Shown in pieces: positions 17,112-25,438 of a stretch of 64,000 nt of DNA (position 1 is the first letter of the stretch; every line of letters starts with the position of its first letter). The notes beneath the pieces are model-generated. The model was given only the letters and a program-made list of their open reading frames with translations. It made no database searches and was not told the DNA's origin. The position numbers and the translations under genes were made by a program. Source of the stretch: Sphingopyxis solisilvae (GTDB lineage Bacteria > Pseudomonadota > Alphaproteobacteria > Sphingomonadales > Sphingomonadaceae); the NCBI RefSeq assembly GCF_015475875.1, contig NZ_JADKYM010000003.1:88633-152632 (forward strand), given 5' to 3'.

Positions 17112-18263
17112 TCAGGCGCCGATCGCGCGGCTGAGTCGTTCGACGACATAATCTTGTTCGGACGGGTTGAGCGACGGGAACAGCGGAAGCGTGATCGCGC
17201 CGGCATAATAGGCCTCGCTGGCCGGGAAATCGCCCGCCGCGAAGCCGAGCATGCGATAGTAAGGCTGGAGATGGATCGGGATATAGTGAACGTTCACCAA
17301 TATCCCGTCGATGCGCAGCGCGGCGAATACGTCGCTACGCGAAGTTCCTTCGACGACTTCCACGATGTAAAGATGGTGTGCCGATTGTCGGTCGTTGAGG
17401 CGAACAGGAAGTTTCAGCGGCAGTCCGGCGAGTTTGTCGTCGTAGCGGCGCGCAGCACAGTCGCGGCGGCGGAACTTTTCTTCGAGACCGGTCAGTTGCG
17501 AACTGCCGAGTGCCGCCTGGATGTCAGTCATGCGATAGTTGAAACCGAGATCGACCTGCTCGTAGTACCAGCCGCCTTCGCTGCTGCCTTGCATCTGTGC
17601 CGCGTCTCGGGTGACCCCGTGGCTGCGCAGCAGCCGAATACGGTCCGCGAGCGTCGCATCGTCGGTCAGGCACAGACCGCCTTCGCCCGTCGTCACGATC
17701 TTCACCGGATGGAAGGAGAAAACACTGATATCGGCGTGACGACCGATCGGATAGCCGCGATAGGTCGCGCCGACGGCGTGCGAGCTGTCCGAAACGATCT
17801 TGAAACCGTAGCGGTCGGCGAGCGAACGAATTGCTTCGAGATCGCAGGGCAGACCGGAAAAATCGACGGGTATCACGACTTTTGGCAGCCCTCCGTCGCG
17901 TTCGGCCGCGGCAAGCCGCTCGGCGAGTGCCTCGACCGACATGTTACGGGTCACGGGGTCGATGTCGACGAAGCCGACGTCCGCGCCACAATAGAGCGCG
18001 CAGTTGGCTGACGCGACGAAGCTGATAGGAGACGTCCACACCATGTCGCCGGGACCGACGTCGAGCGCGAGGCAGGCGAGATGAAGTGCGGCAGTTGCGT
18101 TGCACACCGCAACAGCATGCTTGCCCTTGTGCAGCGCTGCAAACTCTGCCTCGAAACCCTCGACCGCTGGACCCTGCGTCAGGAAAGGCGACCGGAGGAT
18201 GTCAACGACGGCAGCGATGTCGGCGTCGCTGATTTCCTGCCGGCTGTAAGGGATGGGGTTCAT
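17112..18263 (-). CDS. pseC: UDP-4-amino-4,6-dideoxy-N-acetyl-altrosamine transaminase
   Basis: This 383-residue DegT/DnrJ/EryC1 aminotransferase adds the C4 amino group in the second step of pseudaminic acid synthesis. The PLP lysine is in VFSFHPVKIVTTGEGG (K188), with DSSHAVGATYRG ahead of it and the YCGADVGFVDIDP segment near residue 91. The gene starts at ATG 18263, sharing one base with the pseB stop (TAATG), so the two are translationally coupled, as expected for consecutive steps. The N-terminus (IPYSRQEISDADIAAVVDIL) is typical of PseC. Confidence 0.92.
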   Translation of the reverse strand: MNPIPYSRQEISDADIAAVVDILRSPFLTQGPAVEGFEAEFAALHKGKHAVAVCNATAALHLACLALDVGPGDMVWTSPISFVASANCALYCGADVGFVDIDPVTRNMSVEALAERLAAAERDGGLPKVVIPVDFSGLPCDLEAIRSLADRYGFKIVSDSSHAVGATYRGYPIGRHADISVFSFHPVKIVTTGEGGLCLTDDATLADRIRLLRSHGVTRDAAQMQGSSEGGWYYEQVDLGFNYRMTDIQAALGSSQLTGLEEKFRRRDCAARRYDDKLAGLPLKLPVRLNDRQSAHHLYIVEVVEGTSRSDVFAALRIDGILVNVHYIPIHLQPYYRMLGFAAGDFPASEAYYAGAITLPLFPSLNPSEQDYVVERLSRAIGA

Positions 18264-19291
18264 TATTGCCGGTCAACGGCAAAGTCGGGATCGACATGCT
18301 GCCGGATGAGGTTGCGGATGTCGTCGACCGACAGGAAGTCCTCGTTCGTACCGCTGTCGTACGAAAAGCCGGCCGGAACCAGCTTCGCGCCCGCTCGGTC
18401 GCAATAGCGGTCGATGGCGCCCGGGTCACCGGGCGGCAGGATGGCGAAATAGCTGCCGAGATCGACCGTATTGGGGCTGTCGCTCGCGGTGATCATTTCC
18501 TCGTGAATCTTTTCTCCCGGGCGAATGCCGATGATTTCCTGCTTCGCGTCCGGGGCGACCGCCGTCGCGACATCCGTGACTCGATAGGACGGAATCTTGG
18601 GTACGAAAATTTCCCCACCCTCGGCATGATTCAGAGCCCACATCACCAGCGAAACACCGCCGTCGAGCGAGATGTTGAAACGCGTCATCGACGCGTCGGT
18701 GATTGGCAGGCTGTCGTGGTCTCGGCGGCCAAGGAAGAAAGGAATGACCGAACCGCGGCTGCCCATGACATTGCCATAGCGGACCACGCTGAAGCGGATA
18801 TCGCGGCTACCGCGGATATTGTTGGCGGCGATGAATAGCTTGTCCGAGCAGAGCTTCGTCGCACCATAGAGATTGACGGGTGCTGCCGCCTTGTCGGTCG
18901 AAAGCGCAACGACGCGCTTCACGCCTGCGTCGAGGCAGGCTTCAATGATGTTCTGGGCGCCGATGATATTGGTCTTGATACATTCGAACGGATTATACTC
19001 GGCTGCCGGAACCTGTTTCAGCGCGGCGGCATGAATGACCGTATCGGTGCCCTCCATTGCCCGGCGGACGCGGTCGACATCGCGGACGTCGCCGATGAAA
19101 TAGCGGAGGAAAGGATATTTCGATTCGGGAAACTCCTGAGCCATTTCAAACTGTTTCAGTTCATCGCGCGAAAATATGACCATTCGCCGGGGCTTCGCAG
19201 TCTGGACAACGTGCCGAACAAAAGCCTTGCCGAACGAGCCGGTGCCGCCCGTGAGAAATATCGAAGCGTCGTCAAGCTGGAACGGGGTCAT
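18263..19291 (-). CDS. pseB: UDP-GlcNAc 4,6-dehydratase (5-inverting)
   Basis: This 342-residue enzyme carries out the first committed step towards pseudaminic acid. The NADP motif GGTGSFG lies at residues 15-21 and the inverting-dehydratase active site is STDKAAAPVNLYGATK, giving D133, K134 and Y142 in the FlaA1/PseB arrangement. I start at ATG 19291 because AAGGACG precedes it at ideal spacing; an upstream in-frame start (19324) has no such site. It is followed at once by pseC. The C-terminus contains the IRPGEKIHEEMI motif of the family. Confidence 0.93.
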   Translation of the reverse strand: MTPFQLDDASIFLTGGTGSFGKAFVRHVVQTAKPRRMVIFSRDELKQFEMAQEFPESKYPFLRYFIGDVRDVDRVRRAMEGTDTVIHAAALKQVPAAEYNPFECIKTNIIGAQNIIEACLDAGVKRVVALSTDKAAAPVNLYGATKLCSDKLFIAANNIRGSRDIRFSVVRYGNVMGSRGSVIPFFLGRRDHDSLPITDASMTRFNISLDGGVSLVMWALNHAEGGEIFVPKIPSYRVTDVATAVAPDAKQEIIGIRPGEKIHEEMITASDSPNTVDLGSYFAILPPGDPGAIDRYCDRAGAKLVPAGFSYDSGTNEDFLSVDDIRNLIRQHVDPDFAVDRQ

Positions 19292-19372
19292 AAACGTCCT
19301 TAAGGTTTGCAGGGGGCCGCCCATATCCGAGAGGATTTGGCTTGTCGAGGCGGTGTCGCCAAGCCGTAGCGC

Positions 19373-20263
19373 CTAAGAGCCGGGAGCCGATCTTACCAGC
19401 TTGCGCAATTCCGCTTCGAGGCCGAGTGGCTGGTCGCCGGCGCGATTGGCTCGCGGATCGAGGACGCTCGACCGGAACAGCCGCCGCCCGATCGCGGGAA
19501 GTAGGCGGTCGATTCCCGCTGCAATGATTCTCGGGACCGGAAGAATCCGGATTCTGAGGTCGGCCTCCTCGGTGAGGACCGCGGCGAGCAGCGCATAGTC
19601 GAAAAGTCGTGGGTCCGCGGCGAAGGAGATGCCGCTCGATCCGGGCTTCGCCGCCAACGCCAATTGCTGCGCCGCATCGGCATAGGTGATCATCGACCGG
19701 CGCAGCGGCTTTCCGGCCGATGTCGGCAGGTTCCTGAATCGCTTCGCCAGCGATAGCAGCGGCGACAAGAGGCCGGGCTTCGATGCGGAGAAGAGGAAGG
19801 GAAACCGCACGCATTCGACCGTGAAGCCGTGGCCGGACAATCTGAGCAACATTTGTTCGGCCTCGGCCTTCGAGCGGCCATAGGCGTTGATCGGCCGCTC
19901 TTCGGTCGTGTGGTCGATATATTCGGCGGTTCCTAGGATGGAAAAACTGCTGACCTGAACGAGGCGGGGGACGCCGGCGTCTTTGGCGGCGCGTGCGACC
20001 GCCCGCGGCAGGTCGATGTTTGCCGATCGCAGTGCCGGACCCTCACCGGTCACCCTTCCGGCGGCGTTGACGATGGCGGCGCAGCGTCCGAGTACCGCGG
20101 CAGGCAGGGCGGTATCCGGCCCGATTCGCACATGGTCGAAGCCCGGCAGTGGCGCGCGCGGGGTCCGGGTGACCGCGATAGCCTTGTCGGGCCCCAGTTC
20201 GCGAAGCAGGGCTTGCCCGAGTTCGCCGTTGGCGCCGATCACGAGAGTCTTATCGCGCGTCAT
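19373..20263 (-). CDS. NAD-dependent sugar epimerase/dehydratase (short form)
   Basis: This 296-residue extended SDR protein has the Rossmann motif GANGELG (residues 10-16), VSSFSILG and the YGRSK active site (Tyr and Lys near residues 134 and 138). Members of this group beside initiating sugar transferases often reduce or epimerise UDP-4-keto sugars that become the first sugar of the repeat unit. It overlaps the sugar transferase by ATGA and is separated from pseB by about 80 bases. Substrate specificity cannot be read. It may supply the acceptor-proximal sugar rather than the nonulosonate. Confidence 0.78.
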   Translation of the reverse strand: MTRDKTLVIGANGELGQALLRELGPDKAIAVTRTPRAPLPGFDHVRIGPDTALPAAVLGRCAAIVNAAGRVTGEGPALRSANIDLPRAVARAAKDAGVPRLVQVSSFSILGTAEYIDHTTEERPINAYGRSKAEAEQMLLRLSGHGFTVECVRFPFLFSASKPGLLSPLLSLAKRFRNLPTSAGKPLRRSMITYADAAQQLALAAKPGSSGISFAADPRLFDYALLAAVLTEEADLRIRILPVPRIIAAGIDRLLPAIGRRLFRSSVLDPRANRAGDQPLGLEAELRKLVRSAPGS

Positions 20264-20826
20264 CGTCCGTCCGGCGCCGACGCGGCGTCTCCCGATCCGG
20301 CGCCAGTGGCGGTGGCCCAGAGGATGCGGAGATCCTGTGCCAGCGACCAGGGCCGGTCATAGCTTTTATCGACCAGCGCCAGTTTTTCCGGTGTCGACAT
20401 ATCGATTCCCCGGATCTGTGCCACGCCCGTGATGCCGGGGACGAGATCGAACACGCCCTGTTTTCTCCGCGCTTCGATCAATTCGGCCTGGCTCGGGAGT
20501 CCCGGTCGGGGGCCGACGAAAGACATGCTTCCGTTGAGTACGTTCCAGATTTGCGGCAATTCGTCTATCTTCAGGCGGCGCAGGAGGCGGCCGGTCGCGA
20601 GGATGCTGTTCGCGCTGACCTCGTGCGACGCGACGCTGGGCGTGGCGACATGCATGGTGCGCAGCTTCAACAGTCGGAAGGGCCGTTCGCGAAGGCCAAG
20701 CCGTGTCTGGAAGAACAGTGGCGAGGCCTTCGCCTCAATCGCGATAGGAATTGCGGCGGCGAGGCAGGCGATGACGGCGACGGGGGCGAGGGCCAGACCG
20801 AGCACAACATCGAAAAGGCGTTTCAT
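20260..20826 (-). CDS. Initiating undecaprenyl-phosphate sugar-1-phosphate transferase
   Basis: A 188-residue PglC-like bacterial sugar transferase with only the catalytic domain: one hydrophobic re-entrant segment at residues ~5-30, then RLGLRERPFRLLKLRTM and LRRLKIDELPQIWNVLNGSM with the D88-E89 catalytic pair and FVGPRPGL. It loads the first sugar phosphate onto undecaprenyl phosphate at the inner membrane, starting the repeat unit later flipped by the Wzx. The frame is open upstream to 21111, but the extra residues are not family-like, so ATG 20826 is chosen. It is the first gene of the minus-strand operon. Confidence 0.86.
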   Translation of the reverse strand: MKRLFDVVLGLALAPVAVIACLAAAIPIAIEAKASPLFFQTRLGLRERPFRLLKLRTMHVATPSVASHEVSANSILATGRLLRRLKIDELPQIWNVLNGSMSFVGPRPGLPSQAELIEARRKQGVFDLVPGITGVAQIRGIDMSTPEKLALVDKSYDRPWSLAQDLRILWATATGAGSGDAASAPDGR

Positions 20827-21053
20827 GGAGATCCGTCGGGCAGCGATCGAGAGAGGGCGGACGCAGTGACGGCGCTCATAAGAGCTCCCTCGACAGCGCG
20901 CAACCATTTGATCTCGAAACCAAGTGATCGGGCGTTCCGGCAACGGCAAAAATGGCGGATAAAATAGGATTGCCGGGCTATTTCCTACTTTCAGTGACTG
21001 TTCCATGGGGGTTTCCGGACGATGATTCCTCGTCCTTTCGCAAGGAGAATCGA
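20827..21053. other. Divergent intergenic region
   Basis: These 227 bases separate the first gene of the nonulosonate operon (minus strand) from the tail-fibre-like gene (plus strand), so promoters for both must lie here. I see no convincing -35/-10 pair, operator palindrome or RNA structure. Short in-frame extensions of both genes cross it but lack ribosome binding sites. Confidence 0.5.
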
Positions 21054-22934
21054 ATGTCATGTCAAACTGCAACCGCCCCTCTTCTTTCCCCGGCCGATCT
21101 GGCGCTTGCAAAATTGCTGGCCGTCAAGACTGGGTCGCCCGACAGCTTCGCGCGCGTCGACATGAACGATGTGCTGGCGCTCATTTCGTCGGCCGCTTTC
21201 GGATTCCAGCGCTACGAGACGGCTGCCGCGCGCGATGCCGACACGGGTCAGCCGAATGGTACGCTCGGCTATGTCTGGAACAACAACGACGATCCCGACG
21301 ACGACGCCAACGGTTTCTATGTCTGGGATAGCTCGGCGATCGACTGGATCGAGGCGCCGTGGATCGCGAACGCCCTATCGACGGCGGTCAGCGACCTTGT
21401 CCATGCAGTCGACGGCCAGTTCGCCGAAATCGAGACGACGCTTGACAGTATGAAGAGCCAAGAGGTCGTCTATTCCGGGGTTGTCGCATCCACTGGCTCG
21501 CAAATTTCGCTGCAAACCGCATACGGTATGGAGACTACGCCCGATATCTATCGCCTGTATCGCTTCCAATTGAATTCCACCTATCCGGGGCCGTCAGTGA
21601 ATGTGCCCACGGTCTCGCTCAACGGCGGGACGCCGATACCCGTTTATGACCACGTCGGCCAGTTCATCGATCACGAACAGCTCAAGGCGTTGCAATATGT
21701 CACGTTGCAATATCGCACAGCGTTCGGCGGGATCTTCAGCATCGTGTCGCCGGCCAAGTCCCACGCGTCGCCCCCGATCAGGCTGGTCGACACCTTGTCG
21801 AGTAGCAACAACGCCTATGTGACGCGGACCCGTAACCTCGATCACCTGCCCGACAACAAGCAGATATACCTGGCCCGCTTCAACAGCACCCAGAATGCTC
21901 CGCACCTTTCGCTGCAGGTGAACAGTTCACCGGCGCGGTCGGTTTACGAACTGAACGGAGGGGTGCCAGCGGTCGGGCGTATTCAGGCAGGTACACTTTA
22001 CTCGCTTCAATATGTCGAGGCTGGCGATCCTGACGATGTCGGCGGTGCGCCGTACTGGATCATCCTCGATCCGCCGGAAGATCTGGGCCAGCGACAGGCG
22101 CTCGCCGCGGTCCAGATTGCGGAGCAGGCCATGCTCTCTCTTCGCGAACGCTGGCGCGACGACAATCTCGCGGCGTTCGATGCCATTCCGCGCACGACGC
22201 TCTTTGACCATGATTTCGCGACCGAGGCCGATACCGGCAAATATCGTGCTCGGCTTGGCGGGGACGGTGTGACCGAGCAGTACGATCCCTATGACTGGAA
22301 TTCCGGAGGCTATATCGAGAAGGATATGTCCAGTAACGACGGGCTTTGGTGGGACGCGAATCATATCTGGCCTGGCCCTGGTTTCCTGCAGTTGCCGCTC
22401 GTCCTGCATCCTGGATGGCACTCTGCGCTAGGCGATACGACGCCCCTCAAAAACGCGATCCTGACGGCACGGCTGCGGCTAGTCGATTTCGAGTTGCCGC
22501 CGGGTGCTGTGCTGGCTTGGCATTTCCAGACCATCGACGACGCGCCGGGCGGGTCGGGCAAGCCGGTGAATTACATCAACGTTGACAGGCTGGTTAGCGA
22601 CGCGGCCGGCTTTGGCATTGGTCCCGACAGCGGCATCAGCTGGCCGCACCTGAAGCCGTCCGTCGCGGATAGCGGCTGGTTCGATTTTTCGGTGCGCTTC
22701 ATTCCCGACGATGCCTTCTGGCAACCGCTTTCGACCAGCGTTCTGCGCGGTAATGGCCCGGGCGGGACGGACACCTATTCAACCGCTCCGATCCGGCGAG
22801 CGATGGACGGGACATTCCTTTCGATGATCTTGGTCGTCCTATTTCCGCAACAGATCAATCCGCGGGCGCAACCGATGATTCGGGCGAAGGGTAAACTTCT
22901 GATCGACTCGATTCGATTGGACGTCGTGACCTAA
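21054..22934 (+). CDS. Large phage-tail-fibre-like protein of unknown function
   Basis: I do not recognise this 626-residue protein as a named family. ATG 21054 follows AAGGAGAATCGA and is clearly the start. Residues ~53-103 (RYETAAARDADTG... then NGFYVWDSSAIDWIEAPW) resemble the connector segment of phage tail fibres. A helical stretch (~104-135) follows. Residues ~166-232 and ~270-338 look like two diverged copies of one beta-rich module (each with a ...Y.L..FNST... start, a short Leu/Val strand pair and an ...LQY... end). A Gln/Ala-rich helix (~341-368) leads to a C-terminal ~245 residues rich in Trp and beta strands, of lectin or jelly-roll type. No signal peptide or membrane segment is visible. 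It could be a glycan-binding or glycan-modifying protein linked to the polysaccharide locus, or a phage remnant. Confidence 0.6.
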   Translation: MSCQTATAPLLSPADLALAKLLAVKTGSPDSFARVDMNDVLALISSAAFGFQRYETAAARDADTGQPNGTLGYVWNNNDDPDDDANGFYVWDSSAIDWIEAPWIANALSTAVSDLVHAVDGQFAEIETTLDSMKSQEVVYSGVVASTGSQISLQTAYGMETTPDIYRLYRFQLNSTYPGPSVNVPTVSLNGGTPIPVYDHVGQFIDHEQLKALQYVTLQYRTAFGGIFSIVSPAKSHASPPIRLVDTLSSSNNAYVTRTRNLDHLPDNKQIYLARFNSTQNAPHLSLQVNSSPARSVYELNGGVPAVGRIQAGTLYSLQYVEAGDPDDVGGAPYWIILDPPEDLGQRQALAAVQIAEQAMLSLRERWRDDNLAAFDAIPRTTLFDHDFATEADTGKYRARLGGDGVTEQYDPYDWNSGGYIEKDMSSNDGLWWDANHIWPGPGFLQLPLVLHPGWHSALGDTTPLKNAILTARLRLVDFELPPGAVLAWHFQTIDDAPGGSGKPVNYINVDRLVSDAAGFGIGPDSGISWPHLKPSVADSGWFDFSVRFIPDDAFWQPLSTSVLRGNGPGGTDTYSTAPIRRAMDGTFLSMILVVLFPQQINPRAQPMIRAKGKLLIDSIRLDVVT

Positions 22935-22988
22935 ACCACACCCTTCATTGAGGTGACGCGATCCTGCCTGACCTGAACCCCGCTGCGA

Positions 22989-22992
22989 CTAG
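22989..22992. repeat. Target-site duplication CTAG, left copy
   Basis: CTAG directly left of the left inverted repeat of the insertion sequence. The matching copy is at 23821-23824. Confidence 0.7.
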
Positions 22993-23820
22993 GGTCAGGA
23001 CTCATTAAGCCCAAAAGAGGAAGATGGCGGCGAGAGTGATTGTGGCGAGGAAGATGTCGGCGCATCGGTCGTATCTTGTGTGGATGCGTCGCCAGTCCTT
23101 GAGGCGGGCGAAGAGATTTTCGAGCTTGTGCCGCTGCCGATACAGGGTCTTGTCGTAACAGTCCTGGATTTTGTGACTGGGATGTGGCGGGATGCAGGCG
23201 GCGATGCCCCGATCGGCCAGGGTTTTGCGGAACCAGCGTGAGGCATAGGCGCGATCGCCGATGAGGAAATGGGCTTCGGGCATGGTTTTGACCAATGCTT
23301 CGCGCCTTTGTGGTCGCTGCGCTGTCCCTCGGTCAGGTGAAGCCGCAAGGGGCGTCCCTGCCCGTCGCACAGCACATGCCGCTTGGTCGTCAGCCCGCCT
23401 CGGCTTCGGCCGATAGCGCGGGGTAGAGCCTCATTTTGAGGAGGCTTGCTGCCGTTCGGTGCGCCTTGAGGTGGGTCGCGTCGATCATCAGCGTGCCGTC
23501 GCCGTTCTGCGCCAGCTCGGCGAAGATGCGGTCGAATACCCCCAGTCGGCTCCAGCGGATGAAGCGGTTGAAGATCGTCTTGTGCAGACCATAGGCAGGA
23601 GGCGCATTGCGCCAGCGCAGTCCGTTCCGGATCATGAACAGGATCCCGCTCAATATGCGCCGGTCATCGACCCGCGGAACGCCATGCGACAAGGGAAAAT
23701 GGGGCTCGATACGGCGCATCTGCGCTTCGCTCAGCAGCAACAAATCACTCATGGCAGCACCTCCGGCTACCTTGAATCAACTCTTCAAACTCTCCGCAAG
23801 CTATTAATTAGGTCCTGAGC
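22993..23820 (-). mobile_element. IS5-family (IS427-group-like) insertion sequence, 828 bp
   Basis: The ends form imperfect inverted repeats: GGTCAGGACTCATTAA at the left (22993) and, read inward from the right end, GCTCAGGACCTAATTAA. CTAG occurs directly outside both ends (22989-22992 and 23821-23824), matching the CTAG target duplication known for the IS427 group. Inside is one transposase reading frame on the minus strand that is broken twice. The element sits between the tail-fibre-like gene and selO and interrupts no recognisable gene. Confidence 0.85.
23005..23752 (-). pseudogene. IS5-family transposase, broken by two frame changes
   Basis: The N-terminal part (ATG 23752 after GGAGGTGCTGCC) reads MSDLLLLSEAQMRRIEPHFP and on to MIDATHLKAHRTAASLLK, containing the first DDE aspartate. 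Near CTCAAAATGAGG (23429-23440) similarity moves to the -1 frame (PRAIGRSRGGL, then LCDGQGRPLRLHLTEGQRSD). This is where IS427-group elements split into orfA and orfB, so it may be programmed frameshifting. Near 23298 a second shift, which looks like loss of one base, moves the rest (LIGDRAYASRWFR with the second Asp; YRQRHKLENLFARLKDWRR with the Glu of the Y-R-E-K signature) to the third frame. This second change should inactivate the enzyme. Confidence 0.85.
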
Positions 23821-23824
23821 CTAG
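23821..23824. repeat. Target-site duplication CTAG, right copy
   Basis: CTAG directly right of the right end of the insertion sequence. The bases that follow (GGTCAGG) happen to copy the left tip of the element. Confidence 0.7.
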
Positions 23825-23888
23825 GGTCAGGCTAGATAGCTTGTAATCGCGCCAACAATGCTAAAATTTTTGAGATGGGGGTCGTGTC

Positions 23889-25352
23889 TTGGTTTCTACA
23901 TTGGACAACAGCTTTTACGACAGGATGGAAGGGCTTTTCGCGCCCGCTGAAGCCATGAAACCGTCGGCGCCGCGGCTGCTGGTCTTCAATCGGCGGCTGG
24001 CCCATCGTCTTGGGATCGACGTGACTCACGCCGGCGACGACGAGTTCGCGCGCATCTTCTCCGGCCAGGAAATGCCCGAGGGCTCTGGCCCCATCGCGCT
24101 CCCTTACGCCGGCCACCAGTTCGGCCACTTCTCCCCCCAACTCGGCGACGGGCGCGCGCTGTTGCTGGGTGAAATCATCGCGCCCGATGGCGCCCGTTTC
24201 GATATTCAGCTGAAGGGATCCGGCCCCACGCCCTTTTCCCGCGGCGGCGACGGCAAGGCCGCGATGGGGCCGGTGCTGCGTGAGTATCTCGTCTCCGAGG
24301 CGATGGCTGCCATGGGTGTGCCGACGACGCGTTCCCTTGCGGCGGTGGCGACGGGGGATGTGGTGCAACGCGAACGCGCGCATCCCGGTGCGGTGCTGAC
24401 GCGGGTGGCGAGCAGCCATATTCGGGTTGGCACATTTCAATTTTTTGCGGCGCATTTCGGTGTCGATCATGTGGTCAAATTGTCGAATTACACCATCTGG
24501 CGGCACTGGCCCAAACTGGCGGAGGCGCCGAATCCGCACCTTGCGATGCTCGATCGCGTCATCGGCCTGCAATGTGAGCTGATTGCGCACTGGATGGGAG
24601 TGGGTTTCATCCACGGGGTGATGAACACCGACAATGTCGCGGTCAGCGGCGAGACGCTCGATTACGGACCCTGCGCCTTTATGGACCGCTTTGCCGCGAA
24701 CACGGTGTTCAGTTCGATCGATACGCACGGGCGCTATGCCTATGGTCGCCAGCCGCAGATCATGCACTGGAACATGGCGCGCTTTGCCGAAGCGCTGTTG
24801 CCGGCCATTCACAGCGTGTCGCCGGACGATGTCGAAGCCGCAAAGGCATTGGTCGATGCGATACCCGGACGCTTTCGCGCGCATTGGGCCTCGCGGATGC
24901 GCGCCAAGCTGGGGCTTGCCGAAGGCGGCGCCGATGATCGTGCGCTGGTCGATGATCTGTTCGCCGAACTTGAAATGCACAGCGTGGATTTCACATCCTT
25001 TTTTTGCGCGCTCGCCATGTTGCTGCGCGGTGACGGCGCTCGGCTCGAGCAGTTGCTTCCGACGCCCGATGCAATGGCGCCCTGGGTTGCGCGGTGGTGG
25101 GAGCATATCGAAAGCGACGGGGTAAGCCCGCTTGCCCGCGCGGATGCGATGGACGCGGTCAATCCGCTGTATATCCCGCGCAATCACATCATCGAACCGG
25201 CGCTGGAAGCAGCCGAGGCCGGCGATATTGGCCCGTGGCGGGAGTTTCTGGCGGTGGTGCAGCAGCCCTTTGTCGAGCGGCCCGGCCTCGAACGCTTTGC
25301 CGAGCCGGGGCCGATCGATGCTGCACCCTACCGGACCTTCTGCGGCACTTGA
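23889..25352 (+). CDS. selO: SelO/YdiU-family protein adenylyltransferase
   Basis: This 487-residue pseudokinase-fold enzyme transfers AMP to Ser/Thr/Tyr of target proteins, with a known link to redox stress. Family signatures are plain: LPYAGHQFGHFSPQLGDGRA (residues ~75-94), IQLKGSGPTPFSRGGDGKAA, SEAMAAMGVPTTRSLA and the GVMNTDNVAVSGETLDYGP loop with metal-binding Asn/Asp. No ATG is available at the front: an in-frame stop at 23871 limits the choice to TTG 23889 or TTG 23901, with GATGGGGG upstream. The gene begins only 65 bases beyond the insertion sequence duplication, so its promoter may have been changed. The C-terminal Sec/Cys-type Cys is retained (TFCGT end). Confidence 0.9.
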   Translation: MVSTLDNSFYDRMEGLFAPAEAMKPSAPRLLVFNRRLAHRLGIDVTHAGDDEFARIFSGQEMPEGSGPIALPYAGHQFGHFSPQLGDGRALLLGEIIAPDGARFDIQLKGSGPTPFSRGGDGKAAMGPVLREYLVSEAMAAMGVPTTRSLAAVATGDVVQRERAHPGAVLTRVASSHIRVGTFQFFAAHFGVDHVVKLSNYTIWRHWPKLAEAPNPHLAMLDRVIGLQCELIAHWMGVGFIHGVMNTDNVAVSGETLDYGPCAFMDRFAANTVFSSIDTHGRYAYGRQPQIMHWNMARFAEALLPAIHSVSPDDVEAAKALVDAIPGRFRAHWASRMRAKLGLAEGGADDRALVDDLFAELEMHSVDFTSFFCALAMLLRGDGARLEQLLPTPDAMAPWVARWWEHIESDGVSPLARADAMDAVNPLYIPRNHIIEPALEAAEAGDIGPWREFLAVVQQPFVERPGLERFAEPGPIDAAPYRTFCGT

Positions 25353-25438
25353 GTTGCCGCCCAGGTTGGCCGGACGCCGGTTGAGTGGTTGCGCGCCAGT
25401 TGCTAGGGACGGCGGATCATCCAGCGAGGGACAATTCA

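Noticed and set aside
22993-23820. CRISPR, phage or defence cluster around the fibre-like gene
   Set aside because: Apart from the fibre-like protein and the insertion sequence there are no other phage structural genes, integrase, repeats with spacers or known defence genes.
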